A stretch of DNA of 51,377 bases. Source: Lachnospiraceae bacterium (GTDB lineage: Bacteria > Bacillota > Clostridia > Lachnospirales > Lachnospiraceae). Location of the stretch: NCBI GenBank assembly GCA_017433725.1, contig JAFRGQ010000011.1, forward strand, positions 1-51,377, given 5' to 3'. Of this stretch, positions 1-9,400 are shown piece by piece. How positions within the stretch are numbered: the first letter of the stretch is position 1; every line of letters starts with the position of its first letter. Made by a program: the position numbers and the translations under genes. Below the pieces are notes generated by a model. It saw only the letters and a program-made list of their open reading frames with translations, was not told where the DNA came from and did no database searches.

Positions 1-176
1 GCTTCGAAAAGATGTACAGTAAAGCCCTTGTCCCGTGCAATCTCCTGTACAGGATCTTTCAGGAACTGTTCTTTCTGAGGGGTGATGATCTTACGACGGT
101 ACTTCACGCACCATACCACATGGTAGTTAATATTACACACACAGGTCCTGTATCTGACAATATTTGTTTCATACAT
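1..176 (-). mobile_element. tnpA: IS200/IS605-family TnpA transposase, 3' part beyond the window
   Basis: Single-strand transposase of the Y1 (HUH) type that moves IS200/IS605 elements. Reading leftward from an ATG at 174-176 gives about 58 codons without a stop up to the window edge. The translation contains the family's typical N-terminal signature, NINYHVVWCVKYRRKI, followed by a DKGFTVHLFE-like stretch. Family members are about 130-155 residues, so roughly the first 40% is present; the HUH motif and catalytic Tyr lie outside. The hairpin at 248-268 just upstream suits the left end of such an element, and the adjoining abiEii gene is cut there. Whether a tnpB follows cannot be seen. Confidence 0.85.
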
Positions 177-247
177 CTAGTATATCACGCCGAACGCATG
201 TTTGCAAACATTTGTTCTTGTTAGTAAATAAAAAAGGGGCAATTCCT

Positions 248-268
248 CTCGGCAATTGAATTACCGAG
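248..268. repeat. Subterminal hairpin of the IS200/IS605 end
   Basis: A 21-nt near-perfect inverted repeat (CTCGG...CCGAG outer arms, one C/A mismatch, single-base loop) lies 70-90 bases upstream of the transposase start. TnpA enzymes recognise imperfect hairpins at their element ends, so this is probably the left-end hairpin. The coding frame of the truncated abiEii runs into it and stops at 261-263. The exact insertion junction is probably between about 265 and 300; the cleavage tetra- or pentanucleotide cannot be fixed without an empty-site sequence. Confidence 0.55.
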
Positions 269-545
269 AATCCTTGCCTATTCTTCTTGACCTGGCATCC
301 TGAATGGACAGATTCAAATTTCTGATTGTGGTATCAATATCCATCGTTGAACGTCTATCCAACCCGACCATTGACGAAACAAGAATACCGCCTTTCAGAA
401 TGAAATTGTCACGGTATTTGGATACAGACAGCCGTTCAAGGAAGCGTTCCATCGTATAGATACGGATCAAAGTCTGAGCCTTTTTGCTATCACTATTAGA
501 ACGATTTCTGACCAATGCTTTCAATTGACGGGCTGTATGAATCAT
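261..545 (-). pseudogene. abiEii: AbiEii nucleotidyltransferase toxin, truncated by IS insertion
   Basis: N-terminal 94 codons of an AbiEii/AbiGii-type (DUF1814) toxin of a type IV toxin-antitoxin and phage abortive-infection system. Full-length relatives are near 300 residues. Visible are the start MIHTARQLKALVRNRS, the FILKGG motif and the S-T-MDID acidic pair of the nucleotidyltransferase active site. The sequence then leaves family-like sequence at about residue 80 and ends with a short unrelated tail running into the IS hairpin. Its ATG overlaps the antitoxin stop (ATGA at 542-545), as expected for a coupled operon. It lacks most of the fold, so it should be inactive as a toxin unless rejoined by IS excision. 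Confidence 0.8.
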
Positions 546-1135
546 AACAGCACCTCCATATATGACTTTAGTTTCTTTGTCACACGGAATGTCTCTCCAT
601 AACGCATAAGAAGCGGAATATCCCTGTCTCTCCGTTTTACATATACCCTAAACGCATTTGTTAATTCCTGATAATCCACCGTCCTCTGGCTTCTTAACAG
701 GTCACATAATGTCCTTTCGATATTATAACAGCGCACCGGATAACCTGTTGGGGACTCCTTCACTGTGAGTCCAATATCAATATTTGCTGGTGAAATGGTA
801 TAGATTTTCAATCCATACTCCTTCATACTGGAGGAATGATAACCCCGCTTCACAGTAATCGCAATCGGATCAGGTTCCCTCTCTGAAATTCCGTGCAGAT
901 ACAGCGAACTTTCATGTGAAAAAATAACAGATGCGTACTGCATCTGAATCTGCCTGAAAATATCCGGCCACGCATCATCCGAGGCATAAATCCCATGAGC
1001 CATTTTTCTCAAACCCATCTGTTTTACATATTCAAGAAAAACTGGTTTTGAAATCTGATGTTTCAAGGCATCTGCCGTAGTAATCACACCATCTTTTTCT
1101 ACTAAAATCGCTTCGATCAGTTCTTGTCTGTTCAT
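542..1135 (-). CDS. abiEi: AbiEi-family antitoxin / transcriptional repressor
   Basis: 197-residue protein resembling AbiEi antitoxins: an N-terminal winged-helix part (residues 1-70, with LIEAILVEKDGVITTADA and HGIYASDDAW), then the C-terminal antitoxin domain (VIFSHESSLYLHGISER, PVRCYNIERTLCDLLR). In characterised AbiE systems this protein represses its own promoter through inverted repeats and neutralises AbiEii. The length is normal for the family and no break is visible. It overlaps the truncated toxin by 4 bases. With the toxin broken it is an orphan antitoxin, which could still repress its promoter or counter related toxins elsewhere. Family assignment is from recognised motifs, not a search. 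Confidence 0.85.
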   Translation of the reverse strand: MNRQELIEAILVEKDGVITTADALKHQISKPVFLEYVKQMGLRKMAHGIYASDDAWPDIFRQIQMQYASVIFSHESSLYLHGISEREPDPIAITVKRGYHSSSMKEYGLKIYTISPANIDIGLTVKESPTGYPVRCYNIERTLCDLLRSQRTVDYQELTNAFRVYVKRRDRDIPLLMRYGETFRVTKKLKSYMEVLL

Positions 1136-1219
1136 ATCATCTCCTTACTTTCACACATCAATTATGACTAAATGTCGTGCAAAAGTAAACATCAATTTAA
1201 TGTAGACATTTTGTAGACG

Positions 1220-1252
1220 AAAAAAACGAGGATCCGCAATTTATGCGGATCC
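1220..1252 (-). terminator. Rho-independent terminator of the GMP synthase gene
   Basis: On the minus strand a perfect 9-bp stem (GGATCCGCA / TGCGGATCC, 5-nt loop) is followed by a run of seven T within TCGTTTTTTTCG. It starts 15 bases past the stop codon of the GMP synthase gene. Confidence 0.85.
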
Positions 1253-1266
1253 CCGGCGTTTTTACA

Positions 1267-2247
1267 TTATTCGAATTCTATTGTCCCTGTCGGCTTCGGC
1301 GTAAGATCATACAGCACGCGGTTGATTCCCGGCACCTCGCTTGTGATCCTCTGTGTGATCTTATCAAGCACCGCCCAGTCAACATGCTCGATTGTTGCCG
1401 TCATGGCATCCTTCGTGTTAACGGCACGAATGATTGCCGGCCACTCCCAAGCACGCTTGCCGTCCTTGATACCGGTGGACTTGAAATCCGGAACAACAGT
1501 GAAGTACTGCCATACCTTTCCGGCAAGACCTGCCTTCTCGAACTCCTCGCGAAGAATCGCATCGGATTCGCGAAGCGCCTCGAGACGGTCACGTGTGATA
1601 GCACCCACGCAGCGAACGCCGAGACCCGGACCCGGGAACGGCTGACGGTATACCATATTGTCCGGCAGACCGAGCTCATGACCGACAACGCGGACTTCAT
1701 CCTTGTAGAGGAACTTCAGCGGCTCTACGAGCTCAAGCTTCACATCCTCCGGAAGACCGCCTACATTATGATGAGCCTTAATGCCATCGCTTTCGAGAAT
1801 ATCAGGATAAATTGTTCCCTGACCGAGGAATTCAATGTTCTCGAGCTTTGCAGCTTCCTCATCGAACACCTCAATGAATTCGCCGCCGATGATCTTTCTC
1901 TTCTGCTCCGGATCGTCAACGCCTGCCAGCTTGTCAAGGAAACGATCTGTGGCGTCGATATAAATAAGGTTCGCGCCAAGCTGGTTCCTGAACACTTCGA
2001 TGACCTGCTCGCTCTCGCCCTTACGCATAAGGCCATGATTTACATGAATACACGTAAGCTGCTTTCCTACAGCCTTGATAAGCAGTGCTGCAACTACGGA
2101 TGAATCTACGCCGCCTGAAAGTGCAAGCAGAACGTTTCCGTCACCGATCTGTGCCTGAAGAGCCTTTACCTGCTCTTCGATAAATGCCTGTGCAAGTTCC
2201 GGTGTCGTAATGCGCTCCATTGTCTCCGGTCTTTTGTTGTCGCTCAT
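1267..2247 (-). CDS. guaA: GMP synthase ATP-pyrophosphatase subunit without the glutaminase domain
   Basis: Converts XMP to GMP by adenylation and amination. The 326 residues match only the synthetase half of GuaA. The PP-loop SGGVDSS is near residue 45, and the dimerisation domain follows with QPFPGPGLGVRC and the ending LTPKPTGTIEFE that closes normal GuaA proteins. Ordinary bacterial GuaA is about 510-525 residues and begins with a class I glutamine amidotransferase domain; here the protein starts just before the ATPase domain, behind a good site (GAGAGGAG, 8 bases before ATG). No amidotransferase gene lies upstream. It is either ammonia-dependent or paired with a glutaminase subunit elsewhere, as in many archaea. 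Confidence 0.9.
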   Translation of the reverse strand: MSDNKRPETMERITTPELAQAFIEEQVKALQAQIGDGNVLLALSGGVDSSVVAALLIKAVGKQLTCIHVNHGLMRKGESEQVIEVFRNQLGANLIYIDATDRFLDKLAGVDDPEQKRKIIGGEFIEVFDEEAAKLENIEFLGQGTIYPDILESDGIKAHHNVGGLPEDVKLELVEPLKFLYKDEVRVVGHELGLPDNMVYRQPFPGPGLGVRCVGAITRDRLEALRESDAILREEFEKAGLAGKVWQYFTVVPDFKSTGIKDGKRAWEWPAIIRAVNTKDAMTATIEHVDWAVLDKITQRITSEVPGINRVLYDLTPKPTGTIEFE

Positions 2248-2439
2248 TTTTCACTCCTCTCCGGTCATGTTACGATGACACGGCCTTCAGTAATCATTTT
2301 CTGTGATGAAGCGGATTGTATCACACTTTTGTAGAGTACATCAATAAAAAGATAAAGATTTCCTTGGAAATAGTATGCATCGACCAAGGGGATTCCCCTT
2401 TTTCATGGAGCCAATCACGGTCTTCTGCATACACAGCCG

Positions 2440-3216
2440 TCATTCTCTCCAGAGAAAATCCATGAAAATGGGAACCTGCTTCTCCCAATCTGCCTCACAG
2501 TGATTTCCTCCCACCTGACAGTACAGCATCGCAGTTGCTCCCGCCTTCTGAATGCGGTTCTCCACTGCCTTGTTGCACTTATAAGTGTAGCTGACGGTAT
2601 CTTCTGTCTCAGGATTCAGCACCCCGCGTGCCTCGCATGTCCCCCAGGACAGGAACACTCTAGTATCCGGACTCATCTCATTCCGGTTCATATCGTGGAG
2701 CAGCTGGTTACGGCAGAACACGATGGAACTTGAAACACATGCCGCTTTGGAAAAGACGGTATTATACATTGTGATCGCATAGACAGACATAAGTCCTCCC
2801 ATGCTCGACCCGGCGATTCCTGTGCACTCCCGATCCGGAATCGTACGGTATTCGCTGTCTATCATCGGCTTGATCTCATTCACGATCCATTGCAGAGTAA
2901 CATCCCCCATAGCCTCGTACTTGCTCAGGAATCCTGTCTTCGTCCTGTACGGGCTATATTCCGAGAGACGTTCCTCTCCCTCATGTCCGCACTCTATTCC
3001 CACTACAATGATGTCCTTCGGCCAATGCTCCAGGAATTCTTTGAGCCCCCAGCTCTTACCGAAAGTAGCATCCTCATCAAAATAAAGATTATGACCGTCA
3101 AAAAAGTACATGACCGGATACCGCTCATCCGTCTCGTTATATCGATCGGGAAGCCAGATGTGAAGCATGCGGCCTTTCCCTTTCGGCGTATATATAAAAT
3201 CCCGTTTGATAACCAT
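2440..3216 (-). CDS. Esterase D/enterochelin-esterase-like alpha/beta hydrolase
   Basis: 258-residue cytoplasmic hydrolase of the putative-esterase family. Visible are the nucleophile elbow GSSMGG, the strand and turn VMYFFDGHNLYFDEDA, and the C-terminal GGNHCE that supplies the catalytic His. There is no signal peptide. The start was placed at the ATG at 3214-3216 because GAGGAGG lies 8 bases upstream; an in-frame ATG 45 bases earlier lacks such a site. Substrate is unknown: relatives act on acyl or siderophore esters and on acetylated sugars. It is preceded by the terminator of the kinase gene, so it is probably transcribed separately. Confidence 0.8.
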   Translation of the reverse strand: MVIKRDFIYTPKGKGRMLHIWLPDRYNETDERYPVMYFFDGHNLYFDEDATFGKSWGLKEFLEHWPKDIIVVGIECGHEGEERLSEYSPYRTKTGFLSKYEAMGDVTLQWIVNEIKPMIDSEYRTIPDRECTGIAGSSMGGLMSVYAITMYNTVFSKAACVSSSIVFCRNQLLHDMNRNEMSPDTRVFLSWGTCEARGVLNPETEDTVSYTYKCNKAVENRIQKAGATAMLYCQVGGNHCEADWEKQVPIFMDFLWRE

Positions 3217-3381
3217 TCTTACGGTCCTCCTCAAATAAGCAAGAAATTTTTGAAATCCCAAGGTGTTTCACCCGGTATATCTCCCTGTAAATTCCATATT
3301 CAGCCTTCCGGTTCAGCCTTCCTTCACAGGAGATTCATGATCAGCATGAAACCTGATTATATCCTGTTATGGTGCAGAAAG

Positions 3382-3412
3382 AAAGTGGACGGTGCAAAAA
3401 TCCGTCCACTTT
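3382..3412 (-). terminator. Terminator after the hybrid sensor kinase
   Basis: An 11-bp perfect stem (AAAGTGGACGG / CCGTCCACTTT) with a 9-base loop lies about 50 bases past the kinase stop. On the minus strand it is followed by the T-rich CTTTCTTTCTGC. The stem is strong and the tail is moderate. Confidence 0.7.
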
Positions 3413-3458
3413 ACTCTTAATTCTTAAAGATTTAAATCTTTTTTCCCTCCCTTGCGGT

Positions 3459-5816
3459 TCAGCCGATAAATTTCGACATGACCGCATACAATTCCTGAGG
3501 ACTGAACGGTTTTGTCAGATGCTCATTCATGCCCGCAGCAAAGCTTCCTTTTACATCTTCCTCAAAGGCGTTTGCCGTCATAGCTATAATCGGGACCTGA
3601 TCTCCGCCGAGATCTTTTTCACTGCGGATCATTCGGGTAGCTTCAAGACCGTCGACCAGAGGCATCTGGATATCCATCAGAATGAGGTCATACGCTCCTT
3701 CCGCCTTTCGGAATGCATTGAGAGCTTCCTCACCGTTCATAGCTGTATCCACATCCAGTCCGGCCTTCTCAAGCATTTTCACGCCGATTTCCAGACTGAT
3801 TTTGTGATCATCAACAAGAAGCACTCTTCCCTTCTTGAACGAATATTTCCTGCTCGTTTCCGCAGGAAGTCTCGTGAATGTCTCATTTCTGTCATAGGAA
3901 ATCGGGAACGTCATGGTGACCGTGACACAGGAACCCCGATCATCGAGACTCTGTGCCTCTACACGTCCTCCCATAGCAGCGACATTGCTCTTTGCAAGTG
4001 TGAGTCCGAGATCGAGCTGATCAGGAGACTCAACCTGCACGATCACCTTCGGATCTACCGGTTCAAAAATCGCCGACAGATACTCTGCATTCACGCCGGT
4101 CGAACTGTCGGATATCGCAAATCTGAGTGTCGTTCTGTTACTCTCCCGCTTCTGCTCGGTGACCAACAGCCGGACCTTTCCGCCATTGGCATTGTAGTCA
4201 AATGTATTCTCCAGAAGTCTCGTCAGCACCTGTTCAAGACGATATCGGTCAGCCATGATCTGCTGAGGCACGTGACTCCCGAGCTCGACGGAAAATGTAA
4301 GTCCTCTCTCCGATGCACTCGGAAGCATTTTTGCCTCCAGGATGCCGAAAAACTCTGCAAGATCCAGCCTCTCCGGTGTGAGCAAAACACCGTTTCGCTC
4401 AATCTGGTGAAGGGTAAGCATGTCATCGATGATCGAGTGTATAGACGCCCCAGCCGTAATGATATTATCAAGATAGACCGCTTCCCTTGTATCGTCGGAA
4501 ATCTCCGACCGGGCAATTTCCGCAAAACCGATTATAGAACTAAGCGGTGAGCGAATATCCCTGCTGAGCCGGGATAATATGGAGTTTCTGGAATTCAAAG
4601 CATTCTGAACCTTATTCAGCGCATCCCGAAGTTCCGCTTCCCTCTCCATGGCGTTTTCAATGACACCGCTGACATCCTGAACCGTTCCGCATATCAGCTC
4701 TCCGGGGATATCAATTGTATAAAAAGTAGCCTTTTTGTGTTTCCGTGTTCCGTCCTCACCGATCGTTTCATAGTAAACAGTATAGTTGGACCGATGGTGC
4801 AGTTCCCTTCGGATATTTTCCAGTGCCAGCATTTCAAACACTTCATAATACCCTTCGGAATCCTTCGGAATCCTGTTCATAAAGCGATTCAGCAATACTT
4901 TGTAGTCAACGCCGTTTTCTTTGATGTCGCGCCCGGGGTTCCGGCGTATATCAGAGAACTTGTATGCTCTGTTATACTTCGCATCGATCAGATATACCCC
5001 GTCATAATCATTTTCGGAAACGGCACCGAGCAGTTCTTCCAGAATCTTTGCGCGGAAAACATCCACGGAGTAGAGCACCGCCTCCACATCCCCGGTATCA
5101 ACATTTTTTGCCGTGCTGATTGCCGTTGTGATCCACATCACCTTTTCTGTTTCCATATAGAAGGTGTGTTCCAGCGAAAAATGTGTGCGGCCCCTCTCAT
5201 ATTCCCGCATCAGTTTTTGACGATTGAACATACTCATGAAATTCCCGGAATCCTCTTTTCTTGCACAGCGCTCTGCAAGGAACTGGAAAAAAGCATCTAC
5301 ACTCATCGGATACAGAAGTTCCATTCCCTCAGGCATCTTGCCCAGAGGTATTCCCATCTTATTCTGCGAAAGATTGAGCCGGTACATTCCAAGGGCATAC
5401 GGAGAAACATCTGACATGAGTGTTATTTCCGAGTAATATCTGTTCCGAAGGTTCGTCCTTATACGATGTTCCGCCGTCACATCATAAAAGTAATGAGCCA
5501 TGACCCTATGACCTTCAAACTCGATCTCCCTTCCGTGAATCGCCCAGCACTTTTTTCTATGTTCAAAATATTCCTCGATATCATATTCTTTCCCGGACCT
5601 GATTTTATCCACAAATCTGAACCCACGCCACTCCGGACACTTATCGATAACTTCCTGACAGTTTTTACCGATCAATTCTTCCGCATCTGTTTCCGTGATG
5701 AACTCTTTTATGGTATCCGTGGCATACAGAATCTCCTGCGTCTCAGCATCACACACAAGGATGCATGTATCAGTATGATTCATCACTGCTTTTAACAAGC
5801 CATTAAAGCTTTCCAT
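3459..5816 (-). CDS. PAS hybrid sensor protein with degenerate kinase and intact receiver
   Basis: 785-residue soluble signalling protein. Order: PAS (about 8-115), a second PAS-like sensory stretch (about 150-390), HisKA-like helix (about 410-475), HATPase_c (about 515-640), receiver (about 665-785). The HisKA motif reads SRDIRSPLSSIIGF: the phosphoacceptor His is Arg419, with codon AGG read directly. The ATP lid is also weakened (DSSTGV instead of DTGxG, LDLGL instead of GTGLGL), although the N-box Asn survives. The receiver keeps its acidic pocket (VDD), Asp715 in LMDIQMP and the conserved Lys. It probably cannot autophosphorylate and may act as a sensor-regulated scaffold or phosphate acceptor. 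It diverges from the CheB-CheR-kinase fusion. AAGGCGGGA precedes the ATG. Confidence 0.85.
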   Translation of the reverse strand: MESFNGLLKAVMNHTDTCILVCDAETQEILYATDTIKEFITETDAEELIGKNCQEVIDKCPEWRGFRFVDKIRSGKEYDIEEYFEHRKKCWAIHGREIEFEGHRVMAHYFYDVTAEHRIRTNLRNRYYSEITLMSDVSPYALGMYRLNLSQNKMGIPLGKMPEGMELLYPMSVDAFFQFLAERCARKEDSGNFMSMFNRQKLMREYERGRTHFSLEHTFYMETEKVMWITTAISTAKNVDTGDVEAVLYSVDVFRAKILEELLGAVSENDYDGVYLIDAKYNRAYKFSDIRRNPGRDIKENGVDYKVLLNRFMNRIPKDSEGYYEVFEMLALENIRRELHHRSNYTVYYETIGEDGTRKHKKATFYTIDIPGELICGTVQDVSGVIENAMEREAELRDALNKVQNALNSRNSILSRLSRDIRSPLSSIIGFAEIARSEISDDTREAVYLDNIITAGASIHSIIDDMLTLHQIERNGVLLTPERLDLAEFFGILEAKMLPSASERGLTFSVELGSHVPQQIMADRYRLEQVLTRLLENTFDYNANGGKVRLLVTEQKRESNRTTLRFAISDSSTGVNAEYLSAIFEPVDPKVIVQVESPDQLDLGLTLAKSNVAAMGGRVEAQSLDDRGSCVTVTMTFPISYDRNETFTRLPAETSRKYSFKKGRVLLVDDHKISLEIGVKMLEKAGLDVDTAMNGEEALNAFRKAEGAYDLILMDIQMPLVDGLEATRMIRSEKDLGGDQVPIIAMTANAFEEDVKGSFAAGMNEHLTKPFSPQELYAVMSKFIG

Positions 5817-5943
5817 AGTATCCCGCCTTTATCAACACCTGTTCACACTCTATTTCAAGTCTCGCTCGCGAGACTTGGCGCGGGATTCGGGTCAGCTTTA
5901 GCTGACATCTTCCAAACCGAATCCCTGCGCATCCTCGCGGAGC

Positions 5944-6033
5944 GTATATCTCAGTGTAGGATTGACACCCGCCACTGAGACTATTTAGTTGCACACCGCC
6001 TATAGAGGCGGGGGCATCTCACACTGAGATATA
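5944..6033. repeat. 90-bp element bounded by perfect 14-bp inverted repeats
   Basis: GTATATCTCAGTGT at 5944-5957 is exactly complementary to ACACTGAGATATAC at 6020-6033. Inside are a second CACTGAGA copy and the hairpin CCGCCTATAGAGGCGG (about 5997-6012). The nested palindrome pattern resembles non-autonomous ends left by IS200/IS605-type elements, or a structured RNA. No second copy was noticed in the window. Confidence 0.5.
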
Positions 6034-6330
6034 CAAATCATCCTATAATACTTGTATGAAATGCTGTTATCTCAGTATAATAAATATATACTTTTATGCA
6101 TTCTAACAAATTCATTTTAACATATTTCACAAGAATAATACATTTTATTTTCATGACTTATGTAATTTTCTGACCGAATATGAACTCGCAGGAATTCGGT
6201 TCGGAATTAAGTCGGCTGGTACTAATCTACTTCCTCGCAAATTCCGCATGAGTGAATTGATTCCCGGTCAGTGCATACTTTACTATGGTATAAAAAAAGG
6301 CTACAATAACAGATATGAGAAGGTTGACTA

Positions 6331-6413
6331 TTTTTATTCTTCATCGCGCAACAATAGCGGGGAAGGCGCTTACTCGCCGCGCATGTCGCGTCAAGAACGT
6401 CGAGGCGTTCTTA
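6331..6413 (-). repeat. Copies of dispersed repeat families A and B
   Basis: 6331-6352 carries the family B signature TTTTTATTCTTCATCGCG. 6359-6413 is an inverted copy of family A, with GGAAGGCGCTTACTCGCCGC and the palindrome AAGAACGTCGAGGCGTTCTT. Closely similar sequences recur at 19878-19940, 22121-22187 and 39352-39433. Confidence 0.65.
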
Positions 6414-6447
6414 ATAGTCTTACTCCTAAAAATATAGCAGGAGGTAT

Positions 6448-9400
6448 ATGATGGAATACTCATCCGAAAAGCCACGCCAGGAACTTCAGCCGAACTGTGT
6501 TGTCGGCATCGGTGCTTCAGCAGGCGGACTCGAAGCGCTTCAGCAATTCCTTACATTCCTGCCCGGAAATACGGGCATGGCATTTGTCATCATTCAGCAT
6601 CTTGCACCCGATCACAAGAGTCTCCTCACAGATATACTGGGCAAGTATACCAGCATGCCGGTCATCGAGGCACGGGATGGAATGCGGGTGCTTCGCAACC
6701 ATATCTACATGATACCTCCGCGCTACAATCTTGAGATTGTCTCGGACGTACTTCACCTTCGCGAATATAATCACCAGAAGATCAATCATCCGATCGACAT
6801 ATTCTTCCGCTCACTCGCTGCGGCTTATGAGAACCGGGCTGTTGCAGTCATCCTGTCCGGCACCGGTTCTGACGGTACCAACGGAATTCGTTCCATTAAG
6901 GAACAGAACGGCGTCATCATCGTCCAATCTCCTGAAAGCTCAAAGTTCGACGGTATGCCGAGAAATGCGATATCGACCGGTTTTGTCGATATCGTGCAGT
7001 CACCGGATAATATTGCCCGTGAAATGGCGCACATCTCTGCCTCGCTGGTCGATTCGACCACACAGCTTCAGCTGACAGACAATGATTTGATGGGCAAAGT
7101 GTTCACCATATTAAAAAATGTCACGAATATTAACTATACATATTATAAGCAGACTACGATCCTGCGAAGAGTAGAACGCAGGCTTGTTGTCACGCACAAC
7201 CGGAACCTTCAGGAATATGTCAATTATCTGAACAATAATCCTGAGGAAGCAAAGATACTGGCCAAAGAAGTTCTGATCGGAGTCACCAGTTTCTTCCGCG
7301 ACCCTGACTACTTTGAAGTCCTCAAAGAACGTGTCATCAAAACTCTGATCCAGAATGGTCAGAAATCTGAACAGATCCGAGTGTGGGTAGCCGGCTGCTC
7401 CACCGGTGAGGAAGCTTACTCAATTGCTATCCTTTTCATGGAGGCCATGGAGGAGCTGAATATCCGGAGAGACATCAAGATTTTTGCGACCGACCTTGAC
7501 TCGGATTCCATCAGCGTTGCCGGTCGTGGCGTATACGGCGACAACATTATTGAAGATGTCAGCGTGACCAGACTTTCCCGTTACTTCACACGGAAAGGGA
7601 ATAAGTACTTTATTCGTCACGATATAAGGAAAATGATCGTATTCGCTCAGCACAACGTTTTCCAGGATCCGCCTTTCGGAAAGCTCGACCTGATAAGCTG
7701 CCGCAACCTGCTGATCTACTTCCAGACTGTCCTGCAGAGGAACCTTTTCGCCATCTTCCACATGGCGTTGAATGATCGCGGATATCTTTTCCTCGGCCGT
7801 TCCGAATCAGTCATCAATTATGACGATGTGTTCCGCACAGTCTGTGCAAATGAAAAAATATTCGTCCACAACGCCTCCGGCAAAGCACCGACCCATGACC
7901 GCATCAACTACGCGATGCAGGCTGTGGATATGCCGATTCTTCCGATCCATACCCCGAGACAGGAAACACAGAGCATAAAATATTCTCCGAGCGAACTTGA
8001 TACTTCCATTTTTGAATCGCTCATGCCCGCCACACTTCTGGTCGATGAGAACAATGAATTGACCCGCACCTACGGAGACTGCTCGAAGCTCATTTCCATG
8101 CCGACGGGAGCTGTGACGCTTGATGTATTTGCACTGATCCGCAACGACCTCAAGATTCCCGTTTCGACCGCACTCAAGGAAAGCCGTCAGAAACAGGAGC
8201 GCGTCGGATATGTGAAGATTCCGGTCCATCTCGAGGATACGCCGGAGTATATCTCCATTCTCGCAGAGCCTGTCAAGGATAAGATGGGCGTGTACACAGG
8301 ACATACAGCGCTCTCCTTCGTCCGCGGAAATACGCCCATTGAAGGTACTATGCAGGAATACCAGATCGAGACCGCTGCGGCCAGAAGAATTGCCAATCTG
8401 GAGCACGATCTGAAAGTCACGCAGGATAATCTTCGCCAGACGGTATCTGAACTCGAATCCGTCAACGCAGAGCTGCAGGCTGCAAATGAAGAGCTGCTCA
8501 CAGCAAATGAAGAACTGCAGAGTTCGAACGAAGAACTGCAGTCCGTAAACGAAGAGCTCTACACTGTAAATTCAGAATACCAATCCAAGGTAACTGAACT
8601 GGCCGGGCTGAACGACGATCTCGCCAATTTCCTGTCGACGACACTGGTCGGCATCCTTATGGTCGACCGCGACCTCAGCATCCGCAAGTTCACGGAATAT
8701 ATTGCATCCGAGTTCAATGTTGCCGACCAGGATGTGGGGCGCTCACTGCGCTACATCTCATATAATTTTGTAACGATCGACCTCATGTCCATCTGCCGCG
8801 AAGTCCTGCACACTATGAAGCCGGTCGAACGCAACTGCGCATCAATCGGAGGAAAGACCTATCTGCTTCGCATTGCGCCGTACCGCGTTCAGAGCATCAG
8901 CGAAATGCTGCCGGATACTTCATCGACATCTGTGAGAGTAAAAGGCCTCGTCATTACATTTGTCGACACCACGAAGCAGATTGACGACCAACAGCAGATC
9001 GAGGAGATGGCAAGGGCACTGCGCGAGGCAGTACGTTCCGGCCGTGAAAAGGAAACGTTCCTCTCTCATATGAGCCACGACATGAGAACGCCCATGACCG
9101 CCATCTTCGGTCTCACACAGCTCAGCCTGGAGGATAAATCGCTTTCGGAGCCTATCCGTGATAATCTGCAAAAGATACAGGCGTCGAGCCGTTATCTGAT
9201 GAGCCTGATAGAGGAAATTCTCGAGACAAGCCGTATCAATGCGGGAAAGATCGTTACGGTAAGCCATGCAGTTCAAGAGGATGCTCTTCTGGAAGATATT
9301 CACACGATCATCCGCGAGCGGGCAAGAGAAGCCGGACAGACTTTCCATTACATTATCCACGGCTGCCAGAGCCGCTATTGTCTGATGGACACCGAGCACG

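Larger units (their letters stand above)
5817..6447. other. Divergent intergenic region between two sensor genes, with nested palindromes
   Basis: About 630 bases hold the promoters of two divergent signalling genes plus repeated DNA. The parts are: short hairpins near 5857-5915 (GTCAGC/GCTGAC, CTCGC/GCGAG); the 90-base palindromic element at 5944-6033; an A/T-rich stretch at 6034-6180; and copies of two dispersed repeats at 6331-6413. No convincing gene was found here; a short open frame at 6248-6451 has no ribosome binding site and runs through repeat DNA. Confidence 0.5.

Noticed and set aside
1243-2103. 286-codon plus-strand frame opposite the GMP synthase gene
   Set aside because: It is a shadow of a conserved coding region, starts inside the terminator and has no recognisable motifs.
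2340-2439. Terminators from short palindromes (AAGGGGATTCCCCTT, TTTCCTTGGAAA) between guaA and the esterase
   Set aside because: Stems are short, and the only good T-run is on the plus strand, where no gene precedes it.
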